Source of the DNA: Thuidium tamariscinum
Taxonomy: Eukaryota; Streptophyta; Bryopsida; Hypnales; Thuidiaceae
Direction of reading: 5' to 3'
Length of the DNA stretch: 64,000 bases
NCBI GenBank assembly: GCA_947034885.2
Contig: OX344754.2
Location: forward strand, 28,703,369-28,767,368
The first letter of the stretch is position 1, and each line of letters begins with the position of its first letter. The position numbers and the translations under genes are program-made. This document shows positions 24,093 through 37,097 of the stretch, in pieces. The notes beneath the pieces were generated by a model. That model worked only from the letters and a program-made list of their open reading frames with translations. It searched no databases and was not told the origin of the DNA.

Positions 24093-27000
24093 ATGATGGA
24101 CCCGCAGGCGCCACCGCTGGCGCCCTTGCAGGCGCCGCTGCAGACGGCTGCGGCAGCTGCAGCTGAGGCTGAGGCGCGCTTGGATGAGAAGGCGCGGAAG
24201 TGGATGCAGTTGAACACTAAGCGGTATGGAGAGAAGCGGAAGTTCGGCTTTGTGGAGACGCAGAAGGAGGATATGCCGCCGGAGCACGTGCGCAAGATCA
24301 TCAGGTACGGGTTTTTTTTGTGTGTGTATGAGTTTGAATGAACTAGAATTCTGGTGGCGCTGTTTTGTTTTGGTTCTGATCGGTTGCATTGCAAGAAATG
24401 GTTTTGGCCCTTAGGTGAATCCGGAGTGAGCAGTGTTTGAACAGTCCAAATCAGTCACCGAGTAGGTTAAGGTGTTTGCGGAATTGTTCTTCAATTGGGC
24501 ATCGTTTGATTTTGATGGAGTTTGCCACTTAGAGGGGTTTTATTTGGGTGTAAACTGTAGGGTGTGTGTGTCTTTGAGTGATGTACTGAGAATGACAGGC
24601 CATTTAGCCTAGTGCATTTCTGGGGATGAGAGTAGCTTAGGTTTTTTCTACCGGGAAGATGGCAGGTTCTAAGACATGTTTTCTGAGCATTGCGAAATTA
24701 TTTGAATGTAGAGATTGGTCTTTGATTGTGCAGGGACCATGGTGACATGTCTTCAAAGAAGTATCGCCATGACAAGCGGGTGTACTTGGGAGCCTTGAAG
24801 TTTGTGCCTCATGCTGTTTATAAATTGTTGGAGAATATGCCGATGCCATGGGAACAAGTTCGAGACGTGAGGGTGCTCTATCATATTACTGGTGCTATCA
24901 CGTTCGTCGACGAGATCCCATGGGTGGTCGAACCTATTTTCCTAGCTCAGGTGAGGGTCTCTCCAGTGCATTTTTCTCGTACTTCTAACCTTTTCAGTGC
25001 GTCTTTCTTTGGTGCCATCGTGTCTTCGGAGTTTGTTTAGCAATTTTTTTTCTCGAATCCTAGTATAATATGACAGCGAAATGCGTTGATGGTTGTGGTT
25101 CCAATAATTGTGGATGTGGGATGTCTTCCTGCTGACCGACATTTCTACCTGTTTGCAGTGGGGCACTATGTGGATTATGATGAGAAGAGAGAAGAGAGAC
25201 CGACGTCATTTTAAGCGCATGCGGTTTCCTCCGTTCGATGATGAAGAGCCTCCTTTGGATTATGCTGATAATCTGTTGGATGTTGACCCACTGGAACCTA
25301 TTCAGTTAGAGCTTGATGAAGAAGAAGATTCTGCTGTATATGAATGGTTCTACGACTATAAGCCTCTTGTGAAGACGAAGCTGATCAATGGGCCTAGTTA
25401 CAGGCGTTGGCATCTGTCTTTGCCCATCATGGCCGCCCTGCACCGTCTTGCTGGGCAGCTGCTGAGTGACTTGATAGATCGAAACTACTTTTATCTTTTT
25501 GATATGGAGTCATTTTTCACAGCAAAGGCTCTTAACCTGTGCATTCCAGGAGGTCCTAAGTTTGAGCCTCTGTACCGCGATATGGAGAAAGGAGATGAAG
25601 ATTGGAATGAGTTTAATGATATAAACAAGCTCATTATTCGCTCTCCACTTCGTACTGAATACAGGATTGCATTCCCGCACTTGTACAACAATCGTCCTCG
25701 AAAAGTGAAGCTGGGCGTCTATCACACTCCGATGGTTATGTATATCAAGTCAGAAGATCCGGATTTGCCAGCTTTTTATTTTGATCCATTGATCCACCCA
25801 ATCGCTTTTTACAAAACTGATAAGCGAGGTGAGAGGAAGGGTTTTCAGGAGGAGGAAGATGAAGATGACTTTGTTTTACCTGAAGGTGTTGAACCCTTGC
25901 TTCAGAATGTACCACAGTACACTGATACGACTGCTGCTGGTATCGCCTTGTTGTTTGCTCCCCGTCCTTTCAATATGCGGTCAGGTCGGATGCGGCGGGC
26001 TGAGGATATCCCTTTGGTGTCTGATTGGTATAAGGAACACTGCCCTCCGACTTACCCAGTGAAGGTGCGTGTGAGCTATCAGAAGCTGTTGAAGTGCTAC
26101 GTTCTTAATGACCTCCATCATCGGCCACCGAAGGGTCAGAAAAAAAAATATTTGTTTCGATCGTTGCGTGCGACCAAGTTTTTCCAGACAACAGAACTGG
26201 ACTGGGCTGAAGCAGGTTTGCAAGTGTGCAAGCAAGGGTACAATATGTTGAACCTTCTCATCCATAGGAAGAATCTAAACTACCTTCACTTGGATTACAA
26301 CTTCAATCTCAAGCCTGTGAAGACTCTCACCACTAAGGAGAGGAAGAAGTCTCGTTTCGGGAATGCTTTTCATCTCTGTCGGGAGATTTTGCGACTGACC
26401 AAGCTGGTCGTGGATGCCAATATTCAGTTCCGGCTTGGAAATGTTGATGCTTACCAACTTGCGGATGGTCTACAGTACACATTCTCTCATGTTGGTCAAC
26501 TGACTGGAATGTATCGCTACAAATACAGGCTAATGAGGCAGATTCGAATGTGCAAAGATCTGAAGCATTTGATTTATTATCGCTTCAACACTGGACCTGT
26601 TGGTAAGGGGCCTGGCTGTGGATTTTGGGCACCGATGTGGCGTGTATGGTTGTTTTTTCTTCGAGGTGTGGTGCCTCTGTTGGAGAGATGGTTGGGCAAT
26701 CTTCTCGCACGGCAGTTTGAAGGTCGTCATTCTAAGGGAGTTGCTAAGACCGTGACCAAGCAGCGGGTGGAGAGTCACTTCGACCTGGAGCTCAGAGCAG
26801 CGGTTATGCATGATGTCCTTGATGCTATGCCAGAGGGTATCAAGCAGAACAAGGCCCGTACCATTCTTCAACATCTAAGTGAGGCTTGGCGATGCTGGAA
26901 AGCGAATATACCCTGGAAGGTTCCTGGATTGCCTGTACCGATTGAGAACATGATTTTGCGCTACGTTAAATCCAAAGCCGATTGGTGGACGAATGTGGCT

Positions 27001-30000
27001 CATTACAACAGAGAGCGCATTCGACGTGGGGCCACAGTCGATAAAACTGTTTGCCGAAAGAATCTTGGACGTCTTACGCGCCTTTGGCTTAAAGCTGAGC
27101 AGGAACGTCAGCACAATTATCTCAAGGATGGACCTTATGTCACTCCCGAGGAGGCTGTGGCCATTTACACCACGACCGTGCATTGGTTGGAATCCCGCAA
27201 GTTTTCACCCATCCCTTTTCCTCCTCTTTCATACAAGCATGACACCAAGCTTCTTATTCTTGCCTTGGAGCGACTTAAGGAGTCTTACAGTGTGGCGGTT
27301 CGTTTGAATCAACAGCAGAGGGAGGAGCTCGGACTGATTGAGCAGGCTTATGATAACCCGCACGAGGCTTTATCTCGTATCAAGCGGCACTTGCTTACAC
27401 AAAGAGCCTTCAAGGAGGTTGGAATTGAGTTCATGGACTTGTACAGCCATCTCATTCCTGTATATGAGATTGAACCTTTGGAGAAGATTACCGATGCTTA
27501 TCTTGATCAGTATTTGTGGTACGAGGGCGACAAGAGGCACTTGTTCCCTAATTGGATCAAGCCTGCAGACTCGGAACCTCCTCCTTTGCTAGTTTACAAG
27601 TGGTGCCAAGGTATCAACAATCTGCAGGACATTTGGGATACCAGTGACGGGCAATGCGTTGTCATGTTACAGACCAAGTTTGAGAAGTTCTTCGATAAGA
27701 TTGACTTAACCATGTTGAACAGACTTCTCCGGTTGGTTCTTGATCACAATATTGCTGACTATGTGACGGCAAAGAACAATGTGGTCTTATCCTACAAGGA
27801 TATGAGCCACACGAATTCCTATGGGTTGCTTCAAGGGCTTCAGTTTGCATCATTTGTAGTCCAGTATTATGGGCTGGTGCTGGATCTTCTGGTATTGGGT
27901 CTTACACGTGCCAGTGAGATTGCGGGACCTCCACAGATGCCAAATGAATTTATCACTTTCTGGGATGTTAAGGTGGAGACTCGTCATCCGATCCGCTTGT
28001 ACTCGCGGTACATTGACAAAGTTCACATTCTGTTTCATTTTACCCATGAAGAGGCCAGAGATCTTATCCAGCGGTATCTGACAGAGCATCCAGATCCGAA
28101 CAATGAGAACATCGTAGGTTACAACAACAAGAAGTGTTGGCCCAGAGATGCACGCATGCGTCTCATGAAGCACGATGTGAATCTCGGTAGAAGTGTGTTC
28201 TGGGATATCAAGAATCGTCTTCCTCGGAGCATAACCACTTTGGAATGGGAGAACTCTTTTGTGTCGGTTTACAGCAAGGATAATCCCAACTTGCTGTTTA
28301 GCATGTGTGGATTTGAAGTTCGTATTTTACCCAAGGTCCGCATGACTCAAGAGGCATTTGGCAGTAAGGATGGCGTGTGGAACTTGCAGAATGAGCAAAC
28401 CAAGGAGCGAACTGCTATGGCTTATCTTCGGGTGGATGACGAACATCTGAAAGTTTTCGAGAATCGCGTCAGACAGATTCTCATGTCCTCTGGCTCCACG
28501 ACGTTTACCAAGATCGTCAATAAGTGGAACACTGCCCTCATTGGCCTGATGACCTATTTCAGGGAAGCAACAGTTCATACACAAGAGCTTCTGGATCTTC
28601 TGGTAAAATGTGAGAACAAGATTCAGACTCGTATCAAGATTGGGTTGAACTCCAAAATGCCTAGCAGATTTCCTCCAGTGATCTTCTATACGCCCAAGGA
28701 AATTGGAGGTCTTGGAATGCTCTCTATGGGTCACATTTTGATCCCTCAGAGTGATTTGAGATACAGCCAGCAGACAGATGTTGGAGTTACTCACTTTCGA
28801 AGTGGTATGAGTCATGAAGATGAACAGCTTATTCCCAATCTCTACCGCTATATTCAGCCGTGGGAGAGTGAGTTTATCGACTCGCAGCGTGTATGGGCCG
28901 AGTATGCTTTGAAGAGGCAGGAAGCCCAGGCTCAGAATAGGAGGTTGACTTTAGAGGATCTTGAGGATTCTTGGGACAGGGGTATACCCCGTATTAACAC
29001 TTTGTTTCAGAAGGATCGTCACACACTAGCGTACGATAAAGGTTGGCGTGTGCGTACTGATTTCAAGCAGTACCAAGTTTTGAAGCAGAATCCTTTCTGG
29101 TGGACACATCAACGGCACGATGGTAAGCTGTGGAACTTGAACAACTACCGTACAGATGTTATCCAAGCTCTTGGTGGAGTGGAGGGCATATTGGAGCATA
29201 CCCTATTCAAGGGAACATACTTCCCTACGTGGGAAGGTCTCTTCTGGGAGAAAGCGTCAGGTTTCGAGGAGTCCATGAAGTACAAGAAACTTACAAACGC
29301 TCAACGTTCCGGGTTAAATCAAATTCCCAACCGGCGTTTTACACTTTGGTGGTCCCCGACCATCAACCGAGCGAATGTGTATGTTGGTTTTCAAGTGCAA
29401 CTTGATCTGACAGGCATCTTTATGCACGGGAAGATTCCCACCTTGAAGATTTCTCTCATTCAGATCTTCAGAGCTCATTTGTGGCAGAAGGTGCATGAAA
29501 GTGTGGTGATGGATCTCTGCCAGGTCCTAGACCAGGAGCTCGATGCTCTGGAAATTGAAACAGTGCAGAAGGAAACCATACATCCACGTAAGAGTTACAA
29601 AATGAACAGCTCTTGTGCGGACATTCTTTTGTTCGCTGCTTACAAATGGCCTATGAGCAAGCCCAGTCTTGTTGCTGAATCGAAGGATGTTTTTGATCAG
29701 AAGGCCAGCAACAAGTACTGGATTGATGTACAGTTGCGTTGGGGTGATTATGATTCTCATGACATCGAAAGGTATACTCGAGCCAAATTTTTGGACTATA
29801 CCACTGACAATATGTCGATCTATCCAGCTCCCACTGGGGTGATGATTGGGCTAGATTTAGCCTACAATTTGCATGCTGCTTTCGGCAACTGGTTCCCTGG
29901 TTCCAAGCCGCTCTTTGCACAGGCTATCAACAAGATCATGAAGGCTAATCCGGCTCTGTATGTGTTGAGGGAGCGTGTAAGAAAAGGGCTGCAACTGTAT

Positions 30001-32153
30001 TCATCTGAGCCTACTGAGCCTTACCTGTCATCCCAAAATTATGGAGAGCTTTTCAGCAACCAGATCATCTGGTTCGTCGATGACACCAATGTGTATCGTG
30101 TGACCATACACAAGACATTCGAAGGAAATTTGACCACCAAGCCTATCAACGGTGCCATTTTTATTTTCAACCCAAGGACTGGACAGCTTTTTCTGAAGGT
30201 CATTCATACCAGTGTGTGGGCAGGACAGAAACGTCTGGGGCAATTGGCCAAGTGGAAAACAGCAGAAGAAGTAGCTGCCTTGGTACGTTCCCTTCCGGTT
30301 GAAGAACAACCTAAGCAGATCATTGTGACACGAAAGGGAATGCTTGATCCTCTGGAGGTACATCTTTTGGATTTCCCCAACATTGTCATCAAAGGTAGTG
30401 AATTGCAGTTGCCATTCCAAGCTTGTCTAAAGATTGAGAAATTTGGCGACTTGATACTGAAAGCAACGGAGCCTCAGATGGTCCTGTTCAATATCTACGA
30501 CGATTGGTTGAAGACGATCTCATCGTACACTGCGTTCTCTAGGCTCATCCTGATTCTTAGGGCTCTTCATGTTAACAACGAGAAGGCGAAGATGTTGTTG
30601 AAGCCCGACAAAACAGTTGTCACAGAGCCGCACCATATCTGGCCCAACCTCAGTGATGATCAGTGGATGAAGGTCGAAGTTGCCTTAAGGGATTTGATAC
30701 TGTCTGACTATGCGAAGAAAAACAATGTGAATACGTCTGCGTTGACACAGTCAGAGATTCGGGACATCATCCTCGGTGCTGAAATTACTCCTCCGTCACA
30801 ACAACGGCAGCAGATAGCTGAGATCGAGAAGCAGGTTTGTCTGTCGTTCTGTTATTTATACTTCTTTAATAGTCATTGGGCTGCCCTCAATTTCAGGATT
30901 CAGTTTTAGGGAGTCGATTGAAACGTTAACTTACTCCTGACATTTGCTCTTTGCACAGGCAAAGGAGGCCAGTCAGTTGACCGCAGTCACAACGAAGACA
31001 ACGAATGTTCACGGAGATGAATTAATTGTAACAACGTCGAGTCCTTATGAGCAAGCGGCATTTGGTTCCAAGACAGATTGGCGAGTGAGAGCTATCTCTG
31101 CCACCAATCTCCATCTGCGTGTCAACCACATATATGTCAATTCAGATGACATCAAGGTTAGCATTTTACACTCAATCATTGATTAATCTCCATTCCTAAT
31201 TTATTTATTTTAATGTTTCTCTGCTGCTCTGTTCGGAGCCGCCACGTTCTGTTAGACTAAGTGGTGGCGGTGTTTGTTTGTTATTCAGGAGTCGGGATAC
31301 ACTTACATCATGCCAAAGAACGTTCTGAAGAAGTTCATTTGTATTGCCGATCTCAGGACCCAGATTGCTGGGTATTTGTACGGTGTGAGTCCTCCTGATA
31401 ATCCACAGGTGAAGGAGATTCGGTGCATAGTAATGCCTCCTCAGTGGGGCACACATCAGCAGGTCCACCTCCCCGCTGGTCTACCTGAACATGAGTTCTT
31501 AAATGAGCTTGAGCCTCTTGGTTGGCTTCATACTCAGCCGAATGAGCTCCCGCAGCTCTCGCCTCAAGATTTAACTAGTCATGCTCGTGTGCTCGAGAAC
31601 AACAAGCAGTGGGATGGTGAAAAGTGCATCATCTTAACCTGCAGCTTTACTCCTGGATCTTGCTCGTTGACAGCTTATAAACTGACACCAACAGGGTATG
31701 AATGGGGTCGTGCTAACAAGGACAGCGGCAGCAACCCTCATGGTTACTTGCCCACGCACTACGAGAAAGTACAGATGCTTCTGAGTGATCGATTCCTTGG
31801 CTTTTACATGGTAATTTTCTTTGTTCCTTCCAGAAAACGGGGTACATCTTATTTCGTCTTTCTTGCATGTGACTCATTTGTTTCAAATTGTAAGGTAAAG
31901 TTTGTATTTGGATGTCCTGCAGTAGAGCGACTACTGACTTCTGTGATTGTTGATTCATCAGGTTCCAGATAACGGTCCTTGGAATTACAATTTCATGGGC
32001 GTGAAGCACTCTGTCGGAATGAAGTATGGAATCAAGCTTTCAATTCCCAGAGAGTTTTATCACGAAGATCATAGGCCGACACACTTTTTGGAGTTCAGCA
32101 ATCTGGAAGAAAAGGACGCTGCAGAGGGTGATCGGGAGGATATGTTCACCTAA
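24093..32153 (+). CDS. PRP8: Pre-mRNA-processing-splicing factor 8 (PRP8)
   Basis: Six exons: 24093-24304, 24734-24950, 25159-30834, 30959-31156, 31289-31810 and 31962-32153. All introns are GT-AG, and the phases match. The product is 2338 aa, close to human PRP8 (2335). It is the core U5 snRNP scaffold that holds U5/U6 snRNA and the substrate in the spliceosome active centre. The N-terminus has a short Pro/Ala-rich lead, followed by the PRO8NT region and PROCN. The reverse-transcriptase-like core, U5/U6 contact regions and endonuclease-like region fill the long exon. The RNase H-like domain shows FVDDTN (D1784, D1785) and [15 protein letters not shown]. The C-terminal Jab1/MPN domain has HTQ (2182-2184) where active JAMM proteases have HxH, as expected for this non-protease family. 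The start is MMDPQ; upstream in-frame codons have no ATG. Exon 3 carries 1892 codons without an intron. It is intact, with no frameshift seen. Confidence 0.98.
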
Positions 32154-32798
32154 TGAGTTGCGGTAGCTAACGGGACCCTACGTGCTGCCCATCACATATG
32201 GCATATTTGTAAGCCCGCGGTGTAAGGAGCAACAGCTGTGGGATTTTCTAGTAGGTGCAGCACCTGACCATGCCTTTCGAGCTTAATGAAAGCAGCGGAA
32301 TGTGTATGATATACAGCATTTTTGTATTCCTCCTGATGTATTCAAATTCTGCTGTGTTTATGCCTGCTTTTCTCTACTGCGTGCTTCGTAGGATATACAC
32401 CAGACTGTCGAGACTTTCCAAGATTTTCCTGGAGAACATATTTGGATTCCGAGGTACTCGAAAGATTTGTAACGTTGGCGGGATTCTGAAGTTCGGAAGG
32501 TTAAATCTTCTTGTGAATTTCAACTCTAGTAACGTTTGTTGCGTACGGTGCTATTTCGAGCACTAGAATAGTCTACAAGCACATATGGATAGTCTAATTG
32601 GTGGCTGTTTTGGATTCCAGTAGAAAGAGCTCCTGTTCGTTCGGTACAAGGCAGCCATTCAGACACTTTTTGTAGAGACAGCAAGAATTTGTCAAACGGG
32701 CATTTGGTGATGGATTTTGTTATATGTCATGCTTTTGACGATCAGAGTATACTGTACAGAAATGAATTCTGCTTTTCCTGTTCTTCGATCTTTATGCA
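32154..32798 (+). other. PRP8 3' UTR
   Basis: Sequence between the PRP8 stop and the first good poly(A) signal. It contains TGTAT/TTTTGTA-type words near 32310-32345 that could act as far-upstream elements. The open frame at 32255-32566 lies inside this UTR and is not considered a gene. Confidence 0.55.
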
Positions 32799-32804
32799 AT
32801 AAAA
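32799..32804 (+). terminator. Polyadenylation signal of PRP8 (candidate)
   Basis: AATAAA about 650 nt after the stop codon, followed by T/TG-rich sequence (TTGTTTGTTTGTTTTG). A second AATAAA at 33055-33060 may be an alternative. Confidence 0.55.
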
Positions 32805-33173
32805 TTTCATTACAGCAATTGTTTGTTTGTTTTGCACAGGATTCACTCAGGGTTTGACAAATCGGATTGGGCTGTCTTGTGACTGCCCAATTAGGTGTAG
32901 TGTTACATTTCTGTCAGAGTGATTTGTAAACCTCTCATGAGAATGCATCGACTAGCGATTTGCTGGAGAGTTCACTTCACATCGAACTTATTGTTGACTT
33001 GGACCCGTGTACCGTCAATTGGCTTCAAAGACCAAAGGTCTAACTTAATCATGCAATAAACTTACCTGTACAGTGGAAGGAAATTACGCTTTTGTCATGG
33101 AGGGAGGTAAATCTCCATACTTTTGCTTAAGGGTACATTCGCACCAGGCATGGGAGAGCCAGTGCTTCAATTA
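32805..33173. other. Intergenic DNA downstream of PRP8
   Basis: Moderate composition, with no gene or repeat recognised apart from the second AATAAA at 33055. Confidence 0.4.
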
Positions 33174-33284
33174 CTAAAGACAGTCAACAACCGAAGACAT
33201 CTGGAGGTCGAGCCCGTTGCGAATTTGAGCGGCGGTCACATCTGGAGAGATACGGAGCGCTGCGCGCAGGAGGGTTTGTAGCAT
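33174..33284 (-). pseudogene. Short protein-like ORF fragment, possibly transposon-derived
   Basis: A 36-aa minus-strand frame, MLQTLLRAALRISPDVTAAQ onward, in a GC-rich patch. The run 'LRAALRI.PD.TA.QIR.GLD' has the look of an N-terminal region I associate with plant transposon proteins, but this is a weak memory-based resemblance. Nothing upstream continues it. Confidence 0.25.
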
Positions 33285-33311
33285 ACCAGTGAAACTTCAG
33301 TTAAGGGAGGA

Positions 33312-33345
33312 GGCTCGAAAACCGCTCAGGCTCGAAAACCGCTCA
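33312..33345. repeat. Perfect 17-bp tandem duplication
   Basis: GGCTCGAAAACCGCTCA occurs twice without a gap (33312-33328 and 33329-33345). Confidence 0.95.
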
Positions 33346-33369
33346 CCTTCTGAAATGTATATTTTTGGT

Positions 33370-33635
33370 ACATGATGCTTTTTGATCTTTACAGTAATGT
33401 ACAAAAAGTGAACATTTGAGGGGGTGGGCAGTTTTGGAGCCCTATGCCATATTGACTTCAGAAATTCATAACTAACTCTACAGAGCTCCAAAAAATATGA
33501 AACGACTTGGGTTAGATGCCTATTCTAGCTGTCTTTCAAGGAAAAATTCACTGGAAAATACTTCAAGATGTTTGACCTGCCCAAAATTCTGTTCCAGCCC
33601 TCAGATGGTTGGTTTATGGACCTCCTCCCTTACTG
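33370..33635 (+). repeat. Dispersed repeat, copy 2 (first copy at 4400-4665)
   Basis: Colinear with 4400-4665 through GTACAAAAAGTGAACATTTG, AGCTCCAAAAAATATGAAA, TTGGGTT and CTTTCAAGG. Both copies lie immediately 5' of a GC-rich, gene-start-like segment. Confidence 0.6.
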
Positions 33636-33639
33636 TGTG

Positions 33640-34140
33640 TCCAGACCTGCAGGAATGTCTTACAGAGCGTGTGGTTGTGACAGTTGCAGTGGGGTGCCTG
33701 GAGGACTGTTTGACCGAGGAAGAGTCACAAACCGGAAGGTGGGTTTACGCGTGTCTTCTTGTCGTTTCTAGTATTGCCTGGGACTGTGGTTTTTAGTGGC
33801 GAGCATGCGCATTGGGAGTGCGAACCCTATTACGGAGAAGATCTGCTGCAGCGTTTTCGGCTAGTCCGTCGTTGGATTCAGTTCGCTGCAGAGGAGTGTT
33901 TGTACGTCGCCATCGCGTCGTTCTTCTTCACGGATTGAGTCTGTGGTTAAGATGCTATGTTCATACCTATCGACTGGAGTGGATTGTGAAATTTCTATTC
34001 GGAAAGCTTTCGTCAAGCTAGGCAAATTGCAATGTCTGGGGTTCCGCGCTCTGTTGGCAGTCACCCTGACGCGAGAGAGTGCGTCGTCATGACGTCACCC
34101 GGAGGATTGGAAGATTCGTTCAACCCCTGAAGATGAATCT
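33640..34140 (+). other. GC-rich gene-start-like stretch, apparently truncated
   Basis: A CpG-containing island unlike the spacers around it. At 33794-33951 the + strand has an open run (GEHAHWECEPYYGEDLLQRF onward) to a TGA. At 34032-34130 a 32-codon ORF starts MSGVPRSVGSHPDARECVV in reasonable start context and stops just before a dispersed repeat begins at 34145. It may be the 5' end of a gene broken by repeat insertion, or a non-coding promoter remnant. No family recognised. Confidence 0.35.
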
Positions 34141-34144
34141 CGGT

Positions 34145-34350
34145 GACCGTGAAATCATACATTTTGATACCGTGGGAATCACTTGTTCAAAAAAATCTAG
34201 AAGTACTCATTGCAAGTCAAATTGCTGTAGAAGATTTCTCATTTCCACACAAAATTCCAAGAATGAATAGTTGCTCTTTGGTCCCAAAGTGAAAGATTGT
34301 TTGTCACCCATTGGACGTTTGGTGTCCACGTCTACGTTCAAGGATTAAGC
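34145..34350 (+). repeat. Internally deleted copy of the 44.2-kb dispersed repeat
   Basis: The first 130 bases (GTGACCGTGAAATCATACAT, ACCGTGGGAATC, TTGTTCAAAAAA, ACTCATTGCAAGTCAAA, AATTCCAAGAATGAATA) match 44196-44330. The next 70 bases (TTTGTCACCCATTGGACGTT, AAGGATTAA) match about 45750-45810. The roughly 1.4 kb between those blocks is absent here. Confidence 0.65.
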
Positions 34351-36321
34351 TTTCATTGCCGCTTACCATAATAAGAGAGAAGTGCCCATAACCAAGAGTC
34401 AATTTGTAGATTTATTTATTTCCAACCAAAGTTGTCGTGTTTTTTGTGTTTCTTTTCTCCTTTTCAAAGTTGGGATTAGAAATTCATGACACATGTTCAA
34501 AAGTAGTGTGTAAGAAAGTAGGAGGCAGTGAATAGAAAAGTAGTTTTTTGAATGATTGGAATTTGAAGAGTCTAGAGATTGGCTATAGGTCTGGTGTACT
34601 TTTTGCCTTTCAAAATTTATAGTAATTTCAATTAATGTGATAAAATTACCAAAGTTTTGTAATCTCCGTCATTTCTATCATTGCACCTTTGAAAATATTT
34701 GCTTTGCCTTTCACAACACCATATTATGTCTAGAATATCTTAAATGATCAGTTACAAGTGGCTCTACTTTAGCTCCTATGGAATGCCTTTAAGATATCAT
34801 GCTCTTAATGTCTCGAAATCTACTGCAATCGAAGATTTGTTCCTTAAAAGACACCACCTTCTAGCACTTTTTTAAAATAATTTAGCAGTAATAATTGCTA
34901 ATGGACATAGCTAATGTTGTGCGCTACATTAGACGCCAACTCGATTCGGTAGTTACGAAACCTCACAAATTTGAATGCCCAATAAGGTAGTTTGCTCTTA
35001 AAGCAACTACTTTAGCCTACCTAACTCATCATCAACGATAATATATATTTCAAACAACATGTTGGTCGTTCTTAGATAGAGGCCACATTTAGAACATAGT
35101 CACTTTTAGAACAAACTACCTTAAACAAACATTGTAGTAGCCACCATTACATATTGCTAGTACGAATGTACCCTTATATCTTTGTACGAATATTTTATTT
35201 ACTTCAAACAACAAATTGGTCAAGGTTTTTAAAATTTAAGCATTGTTTTGGATCAATGAGACAGGATGTGGATGAAACATTGGTTTGAAGCACTTTGGTC
35301 ATTATCTTGAATACAAGCATTTCAAATTGAGACATAGTATGAAATGGTTTTGAAGCTCAAGCAATATGAACTCAAATGAAAATGAGTCATGTCAAAAGCT
35401 ATTGTATAGTGGGCCTCATCTTTCAAAAGAGAGTATTTTTAACATGTGAAATAGAAATGTGAGCATATGTTATCAATATAGTAACTCAAAAGTCAAGAAA
35501 TTATAACACCAAACAAAAATGAGAAATGTTTTATAACTGGTAGAAATAGAGTGGGACCTACTTCTCTTTGGAATGTATTATTTCAAGTAGAATTTTAATG
35601 TATTGTTATTGAAATTCTATTGCTATTGAATTCTAGGAATGTGAAATACATTTTGAAAATTTTAAATCAATAAATTAAGTTAGAAGATTAAGCTCTTGAA
35701 ATATCAAAAGAAGAAAAACACTAAGTAGAGATTATACATTTTTAGTTGGATAAAGATTAGTTAGTCAATTGTTTTGTCAAGTATCAGTAATTCTTATATA
35801 CATTATGTAAACAAATCTTAATGCTTAATCCTTAAATGTTGGCAAGGATGTTTTTGATCCAATAGATGATAGAGAATCCTTCTACTATGATAGAAGTGCA
35901 ATTATTTATCCTCAAAATTTTGTTGCAAAAAGGAGCGTTCTATAGTAGTTTGACTTCCAATGAGTGTTTTCGTAGTTTTTTAAGCCAATGATTTACATAG
36001 TATGATTTATACAGTCTCTAGCTTGTCCTTTAAGGATCAACTCTTCAAATACCCACAAGGATAGAATGTATCTTTTTCAAAGTTTAAATGCCAAATTTTC
36101 AACAGGATGAAACAAATTTCAATATTTTCTAAAACACAGCCTTGTAAAGTAACAAATTGACATATTTGATGCATTTTTTATTTTTAAGGTTTCAATGTCA
36201 ATGTAAGAACCTAGTCTTATAGGAAAAGAAGCAAACACAATTTTTTTCTAATGAAAGGAATACAAGGTTTGGGAAAAAATTCTTAGACATTTCTAGTCTT
36301 TGCTCTACACAAACTAGGGTT
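34351..36321. other. AT-rich intergenic DNA
   Basis: About 2 kb without a recognisable gene, RNA or paired terminal repeat. Confidence 0.5.
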
Positions 36322-36535
36322 GCTAGTATGTGAGCATAAAAAGTGTAAGCCTATGAGCCTAGAATTCTATACACCTATTGTATATGTGTCTATATTATAA
36401 ATACTTCAATGGTTATAGTGTATTTATGTTCTAAATACCTATATTATAGGTGATTATGCTATAAATAGTATAGAATACTTACTTATATTTAGGCTCAAGG
36501 CTCATAGGCTCACACTTTCATACTCACATACTAGC
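36322..36535. mobile_element. GCTAG-ended MITE, copy 2 (family e)
   Basis: It begins GCTAGTATGTGAGC and ends CTCACATACTAGC. The inverted termini extend about 40 bases with GTGTAAGCCTATGAGCCT against GGCTCATAGGCTCACAC. At 214 bp it has an AT-rich interior with CCTATATTATAGG-type words. No clear target duplication. Confidence 0.85.
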
Positions 36536-37097
36536 GTCATTGTAGTGTGTTTTAAGAATTCAAAATAATTAGAATGATATTAAATTTATTGAAGATGTTT
36601 CAAACAATATACTAACAGTATCAAATGTTGAAATTCAAAATTTGACAAATACATAAATTTTAAAATTTTTATAGGATCTATTTTGGTCATTTTTTACTTT
36701 CTACTCTTATTTGAAAACGTTTACTAATTTGAAAGAGCTTTTATTTTTCATTTGTATTAGATTCCAATACCAATTTTTTTGAGGGTAGGTAGATGGATAA
36801 AAAAGTATTACCCATTTTCTTGTAATTTCTTATTCCAAAACTGCATTTTTTGCCTATAAAGTTGATCATCAAAAATTGTTTAATCCTAAATATCCAATAG
36901 CCAATATTTTCCAAAAGTAATTTTATGCATATTAGACAAAGTAAACTTTACTTTTGTATAGTTATAATTAAATATTTCAAGGATATCCGTAAACAAAAAA
37001 AGATCAAAGTGGGACAATCAATAGAAAATGTCCACTGTAAAAAATTGCTAGGCCACAAGAGGTTAAACAGATCAATGACAATGTTCAAAATAGTAAG
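36536..37097. other. AT-rich intergenic DNA
   Basis: No feature supported. Confidence 0.4.

Noticed and set aside
32255..32566. 103-codon open frame after PRP8
   Set aside because: It lies in the PRP8 3' UTR before the poly(A) signal and has no protein-family features.
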